Positions 8,068-16,200 of a stretch of 64,000 bases of DNA are shown here, piece by piece. The stretch is taken from assembly GCA_910587485.1 (NCBI GenBank), contig CAJUKN010000001.1, positions 39,773-103,772 of the forward strand. The letters run 5' to 3'. Position numbers and translations under genes: made by a program. How positions within the stretch are numbered: position 1 is the stretch's first letter; every line of letters begins with the position of its first letter. Source of the DNA: an uncultured Lachnospira sp. (GTDB lineage: Bacteria; Bacillota; Clostridia; Lachnospirales; Lachnospiraceae). A model generated the notes under the pieces. That model saw nothing but the letters and a program-made list of their open reading frames with translations, searched no databases and was not told where the DNA came from.

Positions 8068-8724
8068 ATGAAAACGAAAAAAATTATACTTTACATTTTT
8101 ATGTTTTTACCATTAATAACCGTTTTGATTGCATTGCAGTTTTTGCCGGATACAATACCAGCACATTATGATTTTAATGGCAAAATTACTCGTTGGGGGA
8201 GTAAATATGAATCGCTTATTTCTCCTATATGGACAATACTTTTTGGCTTTTTTATGCTTGGTATGGCAAGATACTGTGCAAAGAAAGAGGAAGATGGAAA
8301 AAATAATGAAAATATCTGTCTGATTACAGGTATTGCCTGCCTTATTCTTTTTAATGCACTTACAGGATATTCTTTATATACCGATTTCACCAAAGTTGAA
8401 AATCTTTCTTTAGTTGTTGTTGATATTAATCAAATTACATTTGGGATTCTTGGAGTATCTATGATTATTATAGGAAATATTATGCCAAAAGCTCGTTTAA
8501 ATTCCATATTCGGTTTGAGAACAAGTTGGAGTATGAAAAACGAATTAACTTGGAAAAAAAGTCAACGATTTGGGGGTATTTTATTTATTATAGCAGGTAT
8601 TATTATTTTTGTAGTTTCTTGTTTGACAAAAGGAATGACCTGTTTTTTCTGGGCGATGGGAATACTTGTTTTTGTTGCAATGATTAGTGTTTATTATACT
8701 TATAAAATTGCTAAAAATAGCTAA
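8068..8724 (+). CDS. SdpI-family membrane immunity/signal protein
   Basis: A membrane protein of 218 residues with about six helices. The N-terminal half carries the DUF1648 signature (LPDTIPAHYDFNGKITRWGSK). The C-terminal half carries the SdpI signature (MPKARLNSIFGLRTSWSMKN, then W..SQRFGG). SdpI confers immunity to the SdpC cannibalism toxin in Bacillus; here no toxin gene is in view. It is 42 bases downstream of the ArsR-type gene and in operon with it. The start at 8068 is fixed by AAAGGAGG. A hairpin TGTGC..GCACA sits immediately before this SD, echoing the SD-adjacent structures elsewhere in the window. Confidence 0.87.
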   Translation: MKTKKIILYIFMFLPLITVLIALQFLPDTIPAHYDFNGKITRWGSKYESLISPIWTILFGFFMLGMARYCAKKEEDGKNNENICLITGIACLILFNALTGYSLYTDFTKVENLSLVVVDINQITFGILGVSMIIIGNIMPKARLNSIFGLRTSWSMKNELTWKKSQRFGGILFIIAGIIIFVVSCLTKGMTCFFWAMGILVFVAMISVYYTYKIAKNS

Positions 8725-8774
8725 AAATATTAAAAATAAAAAATATTATAATTAATATATTTTGTTACATAACT

Positions 8775-8957
8775 GTGATTAAGAAAGTAAGAGTAGGACT
8801 TGAAGCCACTAGACACTACATTATGAAAATGAAAAATTATATTGGAACAAAAATTGTAAAAAGTGAAAGGTGCTTTTACATTGAGGAAAAGAACCTTCCA
8901 CTAATTTGGAATAAAAGACGGTTCATTATTCTGTTTGAAGTTATGAGTGATACATAG
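8775..8957 (+). pseudogene. Possible IS110-family transposase fragment
   Basis: A 60-codon open stretch whose first part, VRVGLEATRHY, resembles the conserved VGLEATGHY motif of IS110-type DEDD transposases. The rest does not continue the family and there is no ribosome site. Read as a short remnant. It lies beside other mobile-element debris (truncated GntR gene, xis relic). Only one motif supports the call. Confidence 0.3.
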
Positions 8958-8992
8958 TATAATATTCAGAAAAAGAAAAAGGTGGCAAAACC

Positions 8993-9451
8993 ATGAAAAA
9001 TAAAATGCTTTCCCAAAGTGTTGCTGATAGTATCTTATCTATGATAACCATAGAAAAGCGTTTTTCTATTGGGGACAAGCTTTCAAATGAAATAGAATTA
9101 TCACAGAAGCTTAATGTAAGCCGTACAACATTGCGGGAAGCAATAAAAATATTGGTTGCTTATAATATACTGGAAATTAGACGTGGAAAAGGTACTTATG
9201 TTACAAAAAAGGCATTTGAACAGCCGCAGGATTTGGAACAACTCTGTGCGGCTAAAGTAAATGCAAAAGACCTTTATGAAATGCGGCTGATTTTTGAGCC
9301 AGAAGCAGCTTATCTTGCGGCTATTAGGGGAACAGATGCGGAGATAAAAAGGATTTATGAAGAATACTTCAAATCAATAATAGACATTGTGCATACGGCT
9401 TTTCGCATAGCAATATTATTTCTACTTACATCTATTTTGTTAATAAGTTGA
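8993..9451 (+). pseudogene. Truncated FadR/GntR-type transcriptional regulator
   Basis: It encodes 152 residues. Residues 1-75 are an intact GntR winged helix (GDKLSNEIELSQKLNVSRTTLREAIK, then RRGKGTYVT). The FCD effector domain begins (LYEMRLIFEPEAAYLAA) but stops matching after about residue 127 and ends in an unrelated hydrophobic tail. Normal family members have about 220-240 residues. The break falls near 9375, just before an excisionase-like relic, so an insertion or deletion of a mobile element probably removed the C terminus. It has a good ribosome site (AGGTGG) and could still make a DNA-binding fragment. Confidence 0.7.
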
Positions 9452-9632
9452 AATAAAAGATAAATTGAATTTAACTGTTGAAAAAACAGCAAAATATAGC
9501 AATATTGAAATATGTAAATTAAATGAGATTTTAAAGAAGTCTAATTGTCCTTTTGTGCTTTACATCGGAAGAAAGAAACTAATTAAACGCAAGGAATTTG
9601 AAAAGTATCTTATGAACACAATAGAATTATGA
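9447..9632 (+). pseudogene. Tn916-type excisionase (Xis) relic
   Basis: An open frame of about 60 codons with no ATG or ribosome site. It reads LNLTVEKTAKYSNIEICKL, later CPFVLYIGRKKLIKRKEFEKY, and stops at 9632. This pattern (LT.EA..YS.I, then FVL.VG.KKLIKRKEFE) is that of the small excisionases of Tn916-like conjugative elements. No integrase follows. It is evidence of a former integrative element next to the truncated regulator. Confidence 0.6.
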
Positions 9633-9707
9633 TATGTTAGTTAAAAAATATAGAGTATCTATTAAAAATGGTGTAGTAATTGGTGTAAAAGAATGGAGGA
9701 ATAACAA

Positions 9708-10754
9708 ATGCGAAAACATTATATTGATAATTTGCGCAACTTGACAATTTTATTATTATTTCCAGTACATACCTTGATGATTTGGAATGACTTTGGTACA
9801 AAGTTTTATATATGGCAGGCAGAAAATAAATTGTTAAGTACACTAATTGTATCAGTCAATACATGGTTTATGCCAATATTATTTGTATTAGCTGGTATCA
9901 GTGCAAGATATTCTTTAAATAATCGGTCAAATAAAGAATTTATAATACAGCGTATTTATAAATTATTCATTCCATTTCTTTGTGGTATGATTTTTTTAGT
10001 CCCTTTTCAAACCTTATTTGCAAGAAAGTTTTTTGATAATTATAATGGGGGATTGCTGGCACATTGGAAGTATTTTTTCTCACATTGTACTGATTTTAGT
10101 GGGTATGATGGAGCATTTACGCCGGGACAACTGTGGTTTATTTTATTTTTATTTATTATTTCAATGTGTTCTTTAATGATATTTCGATGGATTCCTTATT
10201 CAAAAGTAATAAAAAAAATAGAAAAATTCCCTATATGGGGAATTTTATTGCTCTTTATTCCAATAGGATTGATGTATTATTTGGGCAATTTTGGAGGTTT
10301 TAGTCTAGGAAAAGATTGGGCGTTATTTTTAATTGGGTATTATTTTTTAAGCAGTGATATTATAATGGACAAACTAGAAAAAAAGATAAAGGTGTTGTCT
10401 GTATTGTGGTTTGTAGGGATAATAACTTTAGTATTGATGTATTATAATTTTTCTTACTATGGTGATTGGGGCGTTCATTTTATTGGTTGGTGTTCCATTT
10501 TATTTTTACTTGCTTTTGGAAGGAAATTTTTAAATAAAAGAACAAAATTTACACAATATTTTAATCATGCATCCTATCCAATCTATATTTTACATCAATC
10601 TATTTTAGTAGCATTGGCATATTATATGGTACAAGTAATAGATAGTTTATTGCTGCAAGTATTGAGTGTTGGCATTGGCAGTTTTGTATTGACCGTATTG
10701 GCATACCATTTGATTCGATGGATACCTGTTGTCAGAAAGATGATAGGAATTTAG
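9708..10754 (+). CDS. Acyltransferase 3-family membrane protein
   Basis: An integral membrane protein of 348 residues with about ten helices and the family opening MRKHYIDNLRNLTILLLFPVH, where His after the first helix is the usual conserved residue. A GQLWFILFLF stretch and the late YPIYILHQSILV helix fit Acyl_transf_3 enzymes, which O-acylate cell-surface sugars or lipids using acyl-CoA. The substrate is not deducible. The ribosome site is AATGGAGG. It stands alone, beside remnant mobile DNA, and is followed by a 180-base gap containing a 16-bp hairpin. Confidence 0.85.
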   Translation: MRKHYIDNLRNLTILLLFPVHTLMIWNDFGTKFYIWQAENKLLSTLIVSVNTWFMPILFVLAGISARYSLNNRSNKEFIIQRIYKLFIPFLCGMIFLVPFQTLFARKFFDNYNGGLLAHWKYFFSHCTDFSGYDGAFTPGQLWFILFLFIISMCSLMIFRWIPYSKVIKKIEKFPIWGILLLFIPIGLMYYLGNFGGFSLGKDWALFLIGYYFLSSDIIMDKLEKKIKVLSVLWFVGIITLVLMYYNFSYYGDWGVHFIGWCSILFLLAFGRKFLNKRTKFTQYFNHASYPIYILHQSILVALAYYMVQVIDSLLLQVLSVGIGSFVLTVLAYHLIRWIPVVRKMIGI

Positions 10755-10845
10755 AGAGACTATTTGTATTTCAAAATCAACCAGTTATTGTAAATAGGTT
10801 GAAAGTAATAGTTGCAAGAGTGAAAAAATACAAGTTTTATTAAAA

Positions 10846-10898
10846 TATTAGCTTCTATGTTGCTTTTAAAAATTAGTCGCAGCATAAAAGCTAAAAAT
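10846..10898 (+). repeat. Long hairpin after the acyltransferase
   Basis: TTAGCTTCTATGTTGC pairs with GCAGCATAAAAGCTAA (16 positions, one G-U and one mismatch) around a loop of about 16 bases. The right arm, GCATAAAAGCTAAAAAT, also occurs at about 34345 before the Na/Pi symporter, with only a weak partner arm there. It may act as a terminator for 9708-10754 and for the convergent XRE gene. Confidence 0.45.
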
Positions 10899-10934
10899 GA
10901 AATAATAAAAGATATCATTTAGAAAATTTGCCGT

Positions 10935-11780
10935 TTAAGCATTTTTTGTATAATCAACAATCAATAAGGTAAGAGCGCTGATAAGAATGATTCCAAAAGC
11001 CAATATATCCCATGCATCAAACATTGGCTCTAAAAGGATTTTTGCGAGGATTTGCTTGATTGCAAGATTTAAAGGTATGATAAGTAGCAAAGAAAGTGAT
11101 ATTGCTCGTATTTTTCGTGTTTTCAATTTTTTAAAAAGAAAATAAACAATCCATAAATAAAGAATTGAAAAGAAAGAAGTACGAATACCTATAGGCATAA
11201 TTAAGGTGTCTCCTCCAATGATTTTGCTAAGTACATATAGAAATGGGATAATTAAAAGGCTAGAGGTTATTAAAGAGCCTAAAATGCCTTTCTTTTTATA
11301 GTGTATTATAGGCATTAGTACGAACCATGCAAAAATAATGGAGCTAATTGGAAAGAGTGACCAAGTAAAAGTGCCTGATATGGCAATATCACAAATAGAA
11401 CATATAATAATGCTAAGCAACAATACCAAGGAAAAAGATAGTGTTAATATATTTTGAAAAGACATCATTTTTTTTTGTGTTGATTTTTCTGCATAAGCTA
11501 AAGCATTATCAACATTTTTTTTAATGTCTTTAGAAATCTGTTCATTGGATGGCTGTTCATTTTTTCGTCCATTAAGCAATTCGCTTGTAGTGATACCAAG
11601 AATATCTGAAATAGGATTTAAAAGCGAAATGTCAGGGCAGCTTAAGCCTCTTTCCCATTTTGATACTGCTTTGTCTGTGATATGTAATTGATTGGCTAAC
11701 TCTTTTTGTGTCATCTTTTTTTCTTTTCTTAATTGTGCAATAAACTTGCCAATATTTTGTTCCTGTTCCTTTACATCCAT
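10935..11780 (-). CDS. XRE-family regulator fused to a membrane domain
   Basis: A protein of 281 residues. Residues 8-65 are a helix-turn-helix (FIAQLRKEKKMTQKELANQL, then ITDKAVSKWERGLSCPDI). A charged linker follows, and residues about 110-280 contain five or six membrane helices with no recognised sensor motif. This architecture (HTH_3 plus membrane tail) is common in Clostridia and is thought to couple a membrane signal to transcription. No obvious partner operon exists: neighbours are an acyltransferase and a GNAT gene. AAAGGA lies 11 bases before the ATG. Confidence 0.8.
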   Translation of the reverse strand: MDVKEQEQNIGKFIAQLRKEKKMTQKELANQLHITDKAVSKWERGLSCPDISLLNPISDILGITTSELLNGRKNEQPSNEQISKDIKKNVDNALAYAEKSTQKKMMSFQNILTLSFSLVLLLSIIICSICDIAISGTFTWSLFPISSIIFAWFVLMPIIHYKKKGILGSLITSSLLIIPFLYVLSKIIGGDTLIMPIGIRTSFFSILYLWIVYFLFKKLKTRKIRAISLSLLLIIPLNLAIKQILAKILLEPMFDAWDILAFGIILISALTLLIVDYTKNA

Positions 11781-11983
11781 TATAAAAGTTCCTTTCTAGT
11801 TTTGTATTTATAAATGTATAAGTATTATAAATGATATATTTTCTAGTCTTTGTGAATAAGTATTTAAATCATTTATTATCTTATAGGATTATTTTGCCAT
11901 AGCTTTTATAAAATGCGCAACCGACTAACCGTTTATTATACTAAACATACCAAAGTAAACTGTTGGTTTACAAGCGTATATCT

Positions 11984-12751
11984 TTAATATCCCCATATTT
12001 CAACGGCAGTATAGGTATGACTGTAATGGTAACCAAGTTTTTTTGCTAAAGAAAGAGAAATTTCATTTTGTGCATCCCAGCTTGGATATAACTGTTGTTT
12101 TAAGCATTCCAATATCAGTTGTGCGCCACATACAGAAGCTAAGCCTTTTTGCTGATATTCTTTTTTTGTGTCAATTTCGATTTCGATGCCTTTTTGATAT
12201 CTGGAATAAGAGGAAGCACCAGACACCATGATATGGTCTTTTAAAATAATTATTCCCAATCCTAGTTTACAATACTCTTTATAATCTTTAAATTGGGATA
12301 CCAAATCGGCACTCCATTTTTCGGATTTGCACATATGATAAAAAGTTTCATCTATTTTATGTATAGTGTATTCGTTTGATAGAGAGGCAACCATTGTTTT
12401 AAGTTTTTCTTGATTAAAAATATCAGGTTCTTTTTTCGTTGCATAGCGTGAAATGATTTTTGCTTTATTACCATAAAGCTGTATAATCATTTTTTTCCAT
12501 TCTTCATTTTGAGGAATCATAATCATAAAATCTTGAGTACACCAATCTGGTTTATATGCTGCTAATTCTGCACAAGGTTTTCCTGCAAAAAAGGTAAAGT
12601 CTCCAATGATAGCCATTGCAGATGTAGGACAAGTTAAATGATTGGCATAAATCTTACCCATAATTTTCTGTAAACAAGACCAAATGAGTGTTTCGTCCCA
12701 TTTATCAAACAGGAAAGCAACATTTTTTGTTTCTGTGATTTCATATATCAT
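11984..12751 (-). CDS. GNAT-family N-acetyltransferase
   Basis: A protein of 255 residues. The N-terminal part (DETLIWSCLQKIMGKIYAN, GDFTFFAGKP) and the C-terminal GNAT core (GIEIEIDTKKEYQQKGLASV, with QxxGxA for acetyl-CoA) match the two-part GNAT_acetyltran family that includes ZmaR-type self-resistance enzymes. The substrate is unknown. The start at 12751 has GGAGAG 7 bases upstream; a longer frame to 12817 lacks a ribosome site. A short hairpin, GTAAAC..GTTTAC, follows the stop near 11955. Confidence 0.8.
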   Translation of the reverse strand: MIYEITETKNVAFLFDKWDETLIWSCLQKIMGKIYANHLTCPTSAMAIIGDFTFFAGKPCAELAAYKPDWCTQDFMIMIPQNEEWKKMIIQLYGNKAKIISRYATKKEPDIFNQEKLKTMVASLSNEYTIHKIDETFYHMCKSEKWSADLVSQFKDYKEYCKLGLGIIILKDHIMVSGASSYSRYQKGIEIEIDTKKEYQQKGLASVCGAQLILECLKQQLYPSWDAQNEISLSLAKKLGYHYSHTYTAVEIWGY

Positions 12752-12800
12752 AAAAATACTCTCCAAAGTGTAAAAATTGCGTAATAAAAATTTATAAAGC

Positions 12801-12866
12801 AAGTCCTGACCTCCCACTTGTGCCGCTGTGGCAGTGAAATAGGGACTTCATTGATGAGGTTAAAAT
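12801..12866. repeat. Imperfect palindromic intergenic element
   Basis: On the minus strand it begins AACCTCATCAATGAAGTCC and ends in GGTCAGGACTTG, so AAGTCC and GGACTT can pair around an inner GTGCC..GGCAC hairpin. The first part closely resembles 56545-56565 (AACCTCATCAAGGAAGT). No gene is seen here. Confidence 0.35.
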
Positions 12867-13029
12867 ATTTATATTACATGTCTTAATTTTATCACATCAT
12901 TATGTCTTTATGTATAAAATAAAATAAAAAGATAGAAATGTAGGGGTGAAAAAATGGATTTTACGTCAGAAAAATAGAAAGTAAAAGAAATGGTGTAAAT
13001 TTTATTTTAAATAGCAAAGGAGAGATAGA

Positions 13030-14379
13030 ATGGGCAATCAATTAATATGGCATGAACGATTTAATATTGGTGTAGAGCTCATCGACAAGGAACACAGGAA
13101 ACTTTTTAGTATTATAAACAAGTTATTTGCGTTCACAAATCAAGAATTAAAAAGTCAATGGGCTTGTCAAGAAGTCATTAAATATTTTAAAGACCATGCC
13201 TTAAAGCATTTTGCAGAGGAAGAGGCTTATATGGAATCTATTTATTATGAAGGCTTAGAAACGCATAAGCGTATTCATAATGATTTTCGTAAAAAAATAT
13301 TGCCAGCTCTTGAGAAAGAATTAGAACAGACAGCGTATTGCACAGAATCTATTAATCATTTTTTAGGTGTTTGTGCAGGTTGGCTTCTTGGACACACCTT
13401 GACGGAAGACCAAGCAATAACACGAAAAGGTGTGCTAAGTAAATGGGATGAACTTTTATCTGATGAAAAGCAAGACACATTGATACAGATAATAATTCAG
13501 CTTTTATATGAATTATTCCAGTTAGAAACAAAGGTAATCAGTGAATCGTATGGCGGAGAGCGATTTGGAAAGGCTATATATTACCGTTTAGTTTATGGGA
13601 AAAATAAAGATGAAAGATTGGAAGTTATTTTAGCTTTTGAGGAAAAGTTGTTGACAGGTACAGTTGGCAAAATTATTGGCGACCAATCTGGTAAAGTTGA
13701 TGTTATGATGTTAAATGTTACCCGATATATGGCAAAGCAGTTTATGAATCGAATTGGAAAATATTTTGCAGATGGTAATTTTTTTGAAGTGAAAAAAGAA
13801 AATCTATTAACTTATAATCAGTTTAAGAATATTTTTGATGAAAATCATATGCAGTGCAGTTTGCTGTTTGATACAGGAGAAGGATATTTAGCATATTGTG
13901 TTATTGCATCACCAGTACTTCAAGATAAAATTGAAAATTCCATTAAGACCGACAATGAGATGATAGAGATGAAACAATATCTTAAAAAGAACAAAATAAG
14001 TAAAAAAAAGAAAATACTTGTGGTAGATGATTCTAAAATGCTAAGGCAGGCTATGAAAGAACTGTTAAAGCAAGACTATGAGGTTGAGTTGGCAAAGTCA
14101 GGAATTGCTGCAATTCAATGTATTTCTTTAAACCGACCGGATTTAATTTTATTGGATTATAATATGCCAATTTGCAATGGTAAACAAGTGTTGGAGATGA
14201 TTCGTTCCGAGGAAGATTTTGCAGATATTCCTGTTTTTTTCCTAACAGGAAGGGTAGATAAGGAAAGTGTAATGAAGATTATGCCTTTAAATCCAGAAGG
14301 GTATCTGTTAAAAACATTAAAACCAATGGAGATTAAGAAAAATATAGATGATTATTTTAAAAATAAAAAAATATTGTAA
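13030..14379 (+). CDS. Bacteriohemerythrin-receiver fusion protein
   Basis: A three-part protein of 449 residues. Residues 5-135 form a hemerythrin with a full di-iron ligand set (His22, His60, Glu64, His79, His83, His122, Asp127). Residues about 150-310 form a middle domain faintly like CheC/CheX but without the clear E-x-x-N phosphatase motif. Residues about 326-446 are a receiver domain (VVDDS, phospho-acceptor Asp376 in LLDYNMP, T and K in FFLTG and LLKTLKP). Hemerythrins bind O2 reversibly; coupling to a receiver suggests oxygen or redox signalling, perhaps to motility. No kinase or DNA-binding domain is present, so the output is unknown. The ribosome site is AAAGGAGA. Confidence 0.85.
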   Translation: MGNQLIWHERFNIGVELIDKEHRKLFSIINKLFAFTNQELKSQWACQEVIKYFKDHALKHFAEEEAYMESIYYEGLETHKRIHNDFRKKILPALEKELEQTAYCTESINHFLGVCAGWLLGHTLTEDQAITRKGVLSKWDELLSDEKQDTLIQIIIQLLYELFQLETKVISESYGGERFGKAIYYRLVYGKNKDERLEVILAFEEKLLTGTVGKIIGDQSGKVDVMMLNVTRYMAKQFMNRIGKYFADGNFFEVKKENLLTYNQFKNIFDENHMQCSLLFDTGEGYLAYCVIASPVLQDKIENSIKTDNEMIEMKQYLKKNKISKKKKILVVDDSKMLRQAMKELLKQDYEVELAKSGIAAIQCISLNRPDLILLDYNMPICNGKQVLEMIRSEEDFADIPVFFLTGRVDKESVMKIMPLNPEGYLLKTLKPMEIKKNIDDYFKNKKIL

Positions 14380-14404
14380 AAAATATATAATATAACAAAA
14401 AATG

Positions 14405-14482
14405 AAGGCTGTCATAAATCAAGCTTCCTTCTATGTGTTCAGTGTTTTATTTTTCACTTGTCTACCTAGAAGGAAGCATTTT
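14405..14482. terminator. Inverted-repeat terminator
   Basis: GCTTCCTTCTA (14421-14431) pairs with TAGAAGGAAGC (14467-14477), flanked by AATGAAG and TTTTTCATT, between two convergent genes. The right arm is followed by ATTTTTC. Confidence 0.5.
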
Positions 14483-14516
14483 TCATTTTATACCAGATAA
14501 AATAATATTTGGTAGT

Positions 14517-14543
14517 CAAAGCGGATATTCGCAATCCGCTTTG
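14517..14543. repeat. Short hairpin repeat, TGCGAAT-loop family
   Basis: CAAAGCGGAT and ATCCGCTTTG enclose a 7-base loop (TGCGAAT on the minus strand), 3 bases after the carbonic anhydrase stop. Related hairpins lie at 19448, 22644, 37527, 37565, 46261 and 56393. Confidence 0.6.
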
Positions 14544-14545
14544 AT

Positions 14546-15100
14546 TTATGATAAAAATTCTACATGCCCATCATCAATATGGTAAACAGCACCAATTACT
14601 TTTAAGCCTTCTTCTGTATCTTGAATGTTGAGGCTTTCTTTAATCTGTGCAACACTGTGATTGAGGTTTAGACAGCAGGCTTTGTAAGGATTAGTTTCAT
14701 TTCCAATAGCCGTTTGAATTTCTTTGGTAATGGATTTTATGTAACCTTTTGCTCCACCTTCTATTGCAGCACCAACTGCACCACAGTTTGTATGACCAAG
14801 AACAACAACAAGATTACAGCCAAGATGGTCTGCCGCATATTCTACACTGCCTAGTTGATGATTATCAATGACATTTCCAGCTACACGTATAACAAATAAT
14901 TCACCAATTCCTGCTGAAAAGATACTTTCAGGTATTACACGAGAATCGGAACAAGTAATAATAATAGCGTAAGGATGCTGTCCGTTCTCACAGGTATCTT
15001 TACGGATTGCCAGTGAGACATCTCCTAAACTGGTCGTTGTGTTTAAATAATTTGCATTTCCATCTTGAAGTTTTTGCAATGCTTCTTTTGCAGAAATCAT
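14546..15100 (-). CDS. Beta-class carbonic anhydrase
   Basis: A cytoplasmic zinc enzyme that interconverts CO2 and bicarbonate. The 184 residues show the zinc ligands and dyad of the family: Cys and Asp-Arg in ITCSDSRVIPE, and His with the second Cys in GHTNCGAV. The AGN after the first motif (RVAGNVID) is also standard. The start at 15100 is set by an AGGAGG site; the longer frame to 15136 runs into that site and upstream A/T runs. A single gene, ending in a bidirectional hairpin. It probably supplies bicarbonate for anaerobic carboxylations. Confidence 0.92.
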   Translation of the reverse strand: MISAKEALQKLQDGNANYLNTTTSLGDVSLAIRKDTCENGQHPYAIIITCSDSRVIPESIFSAGIGELFVIRVAGNVIDNHQLGSVEYAADHLGCNLVVVLGHTNCGAVGAAIEGGAKGYIKSITKEIQTAIGNETNPYKACCLNLNHSVAQIKESLNIQDTEEGLKVIGAVYHIDDGHVEFLS

Positions 15101-15225
15101 AATATAAACCTCCTTTTTTTGTAAAAAGAATATCATTTTTAATAAAAATTGTAAATATTTTGTTTTGAAAAAAAATAAATAATATGTATTAATATAATCT
15201 GTTTTATTACCAATAAAATAAGTTT

Positions 15226-15792
15226 TTAAAGGTCAATATGAGCGCCAGAATTTGTGTTTAATTTGTTAAACTCTCCTATTAGTGTATAAGCAGAAGCAAG
15301 GTTGTTCATTACATCAAAACCAATATAGGCTAATTCATTTTGATTGTTCATATAAGTAATAATTAAGTACTTTGTGACGGTTTTAATTTTTTTTGTTTTA
15401 GCCCTTCCTCCGATAATTGCACCGAGCGTTCCAAACATAACACCTCCAGCAATAGCTCCACCAACGCTAGAAACAAGCTGTTGTTGAATTTCAGTATCGG
15501 TTTTGATACACATATATGTTATTTTTTCTCGCATCAAAGTGATACTGGTCGTTCCAGACTTAAATTCAATTCGATTAGGAAATGAAAATATTTCACATAA
15601 AAGATTTTCTGCAATAGGAAGTCCATTGACATGTGGAAATGTAGCATGCACCGTTAATCCTTGCTCTTTGAGAGTATTTAATTGTTGCGTGTCTCTCTTT
15701 TTTGCTTGAGAAGTGAGACGTATCATTTTAATACAAAAGATAACAAAAACAAGCAAAACTCCTATAATGATTAAAAGCGGCAAAATATCCAT
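15226..15792 (-). CDS. Hypothetical membrane-anchored protein
   Basis: A protein of 188 residues with one N-terminal membrane helix (ILPLLIIIGVLLVFVIF) and a cytoplasmic or exposed remainder. A glycine-rich stretch (SSVGGAIAGGVMFGTLGAI, about residues 109-128) could be a second hydrophobic hairpin. The remainder is mostly beta-like. I do not recognise a family or motif. The ribosome site is AAAGGAT. It faces the carbonic anhydrase on the same strand with a 125-base gap, so it may be cotranscribed. Confidence 0.65.
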   Translation of the reverse strand: MDILPLLIIIGVLLVFVIFCIKMIRLTSQAKKRDTQQLNTLKEQGLTVHATFPHVNGLPIAENLLCEIFSFPNRIEFKSGTTSITLMREKITYMCIKTDTEIQQQLVSSVGGAIAGGVMFGTLGAIIGGRAKTKKIKTVTKYLIITYMNNQNELAYIGFDVMNNLASAYTLIGEFNKLNTNSGAHIDL

Positions 15793-15993
15793 AATATCTA
15801 TCCTTTCTTTATTAATATTTAATTTCTATTTTATAAAAGATGAAATATAATGTCAATAAAATATTTAATAAGAAATATTTTTATTGAAAAAGAAATTGAT
15901 ACCAATCAAATAAGTGTGTTTGCAAATTTTTAGTATAAATTTATATTGATTTATGTTACAATAATTCAATAAAAAAGACAAGAACGCATATAA

Positions 15994-16200
15994 ATGAAGC
16001 TAGAAGGTGAAAAATTAGACAAAGAGATTGAGAGTATTTTTGATTTGGAAAATGAAGTGTATGATTATTTATTTTTAGAGAACAATGTATTTTTAGTTGT
16101 CAAGTGGGAGGTTTTCCATTTTTTACACAAGATGACCCAAAAGAATATCAACAAAATGAGGGAAAATATGGATTTTATAAAGCAAATCAATTCGCAACAA
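15994..16200 (+). pseudogene. Relic of a DUF1963 (YwqG-like) gene
   Basis: One frame reads VGGFPFFTQDDPKEY near 16106-16150 and stops at about 16203. This is close to the GGYPFFTQ.DPR signature of DUF1963 proteins. Upstream, an acidic stretch (FDLENEVYDYLFLEN) that would precede it lies in a different frame, so the fragment is frameshifted. It overlaps the 5' end of the next gene. Support is a single signature. Confidence 0.4.
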
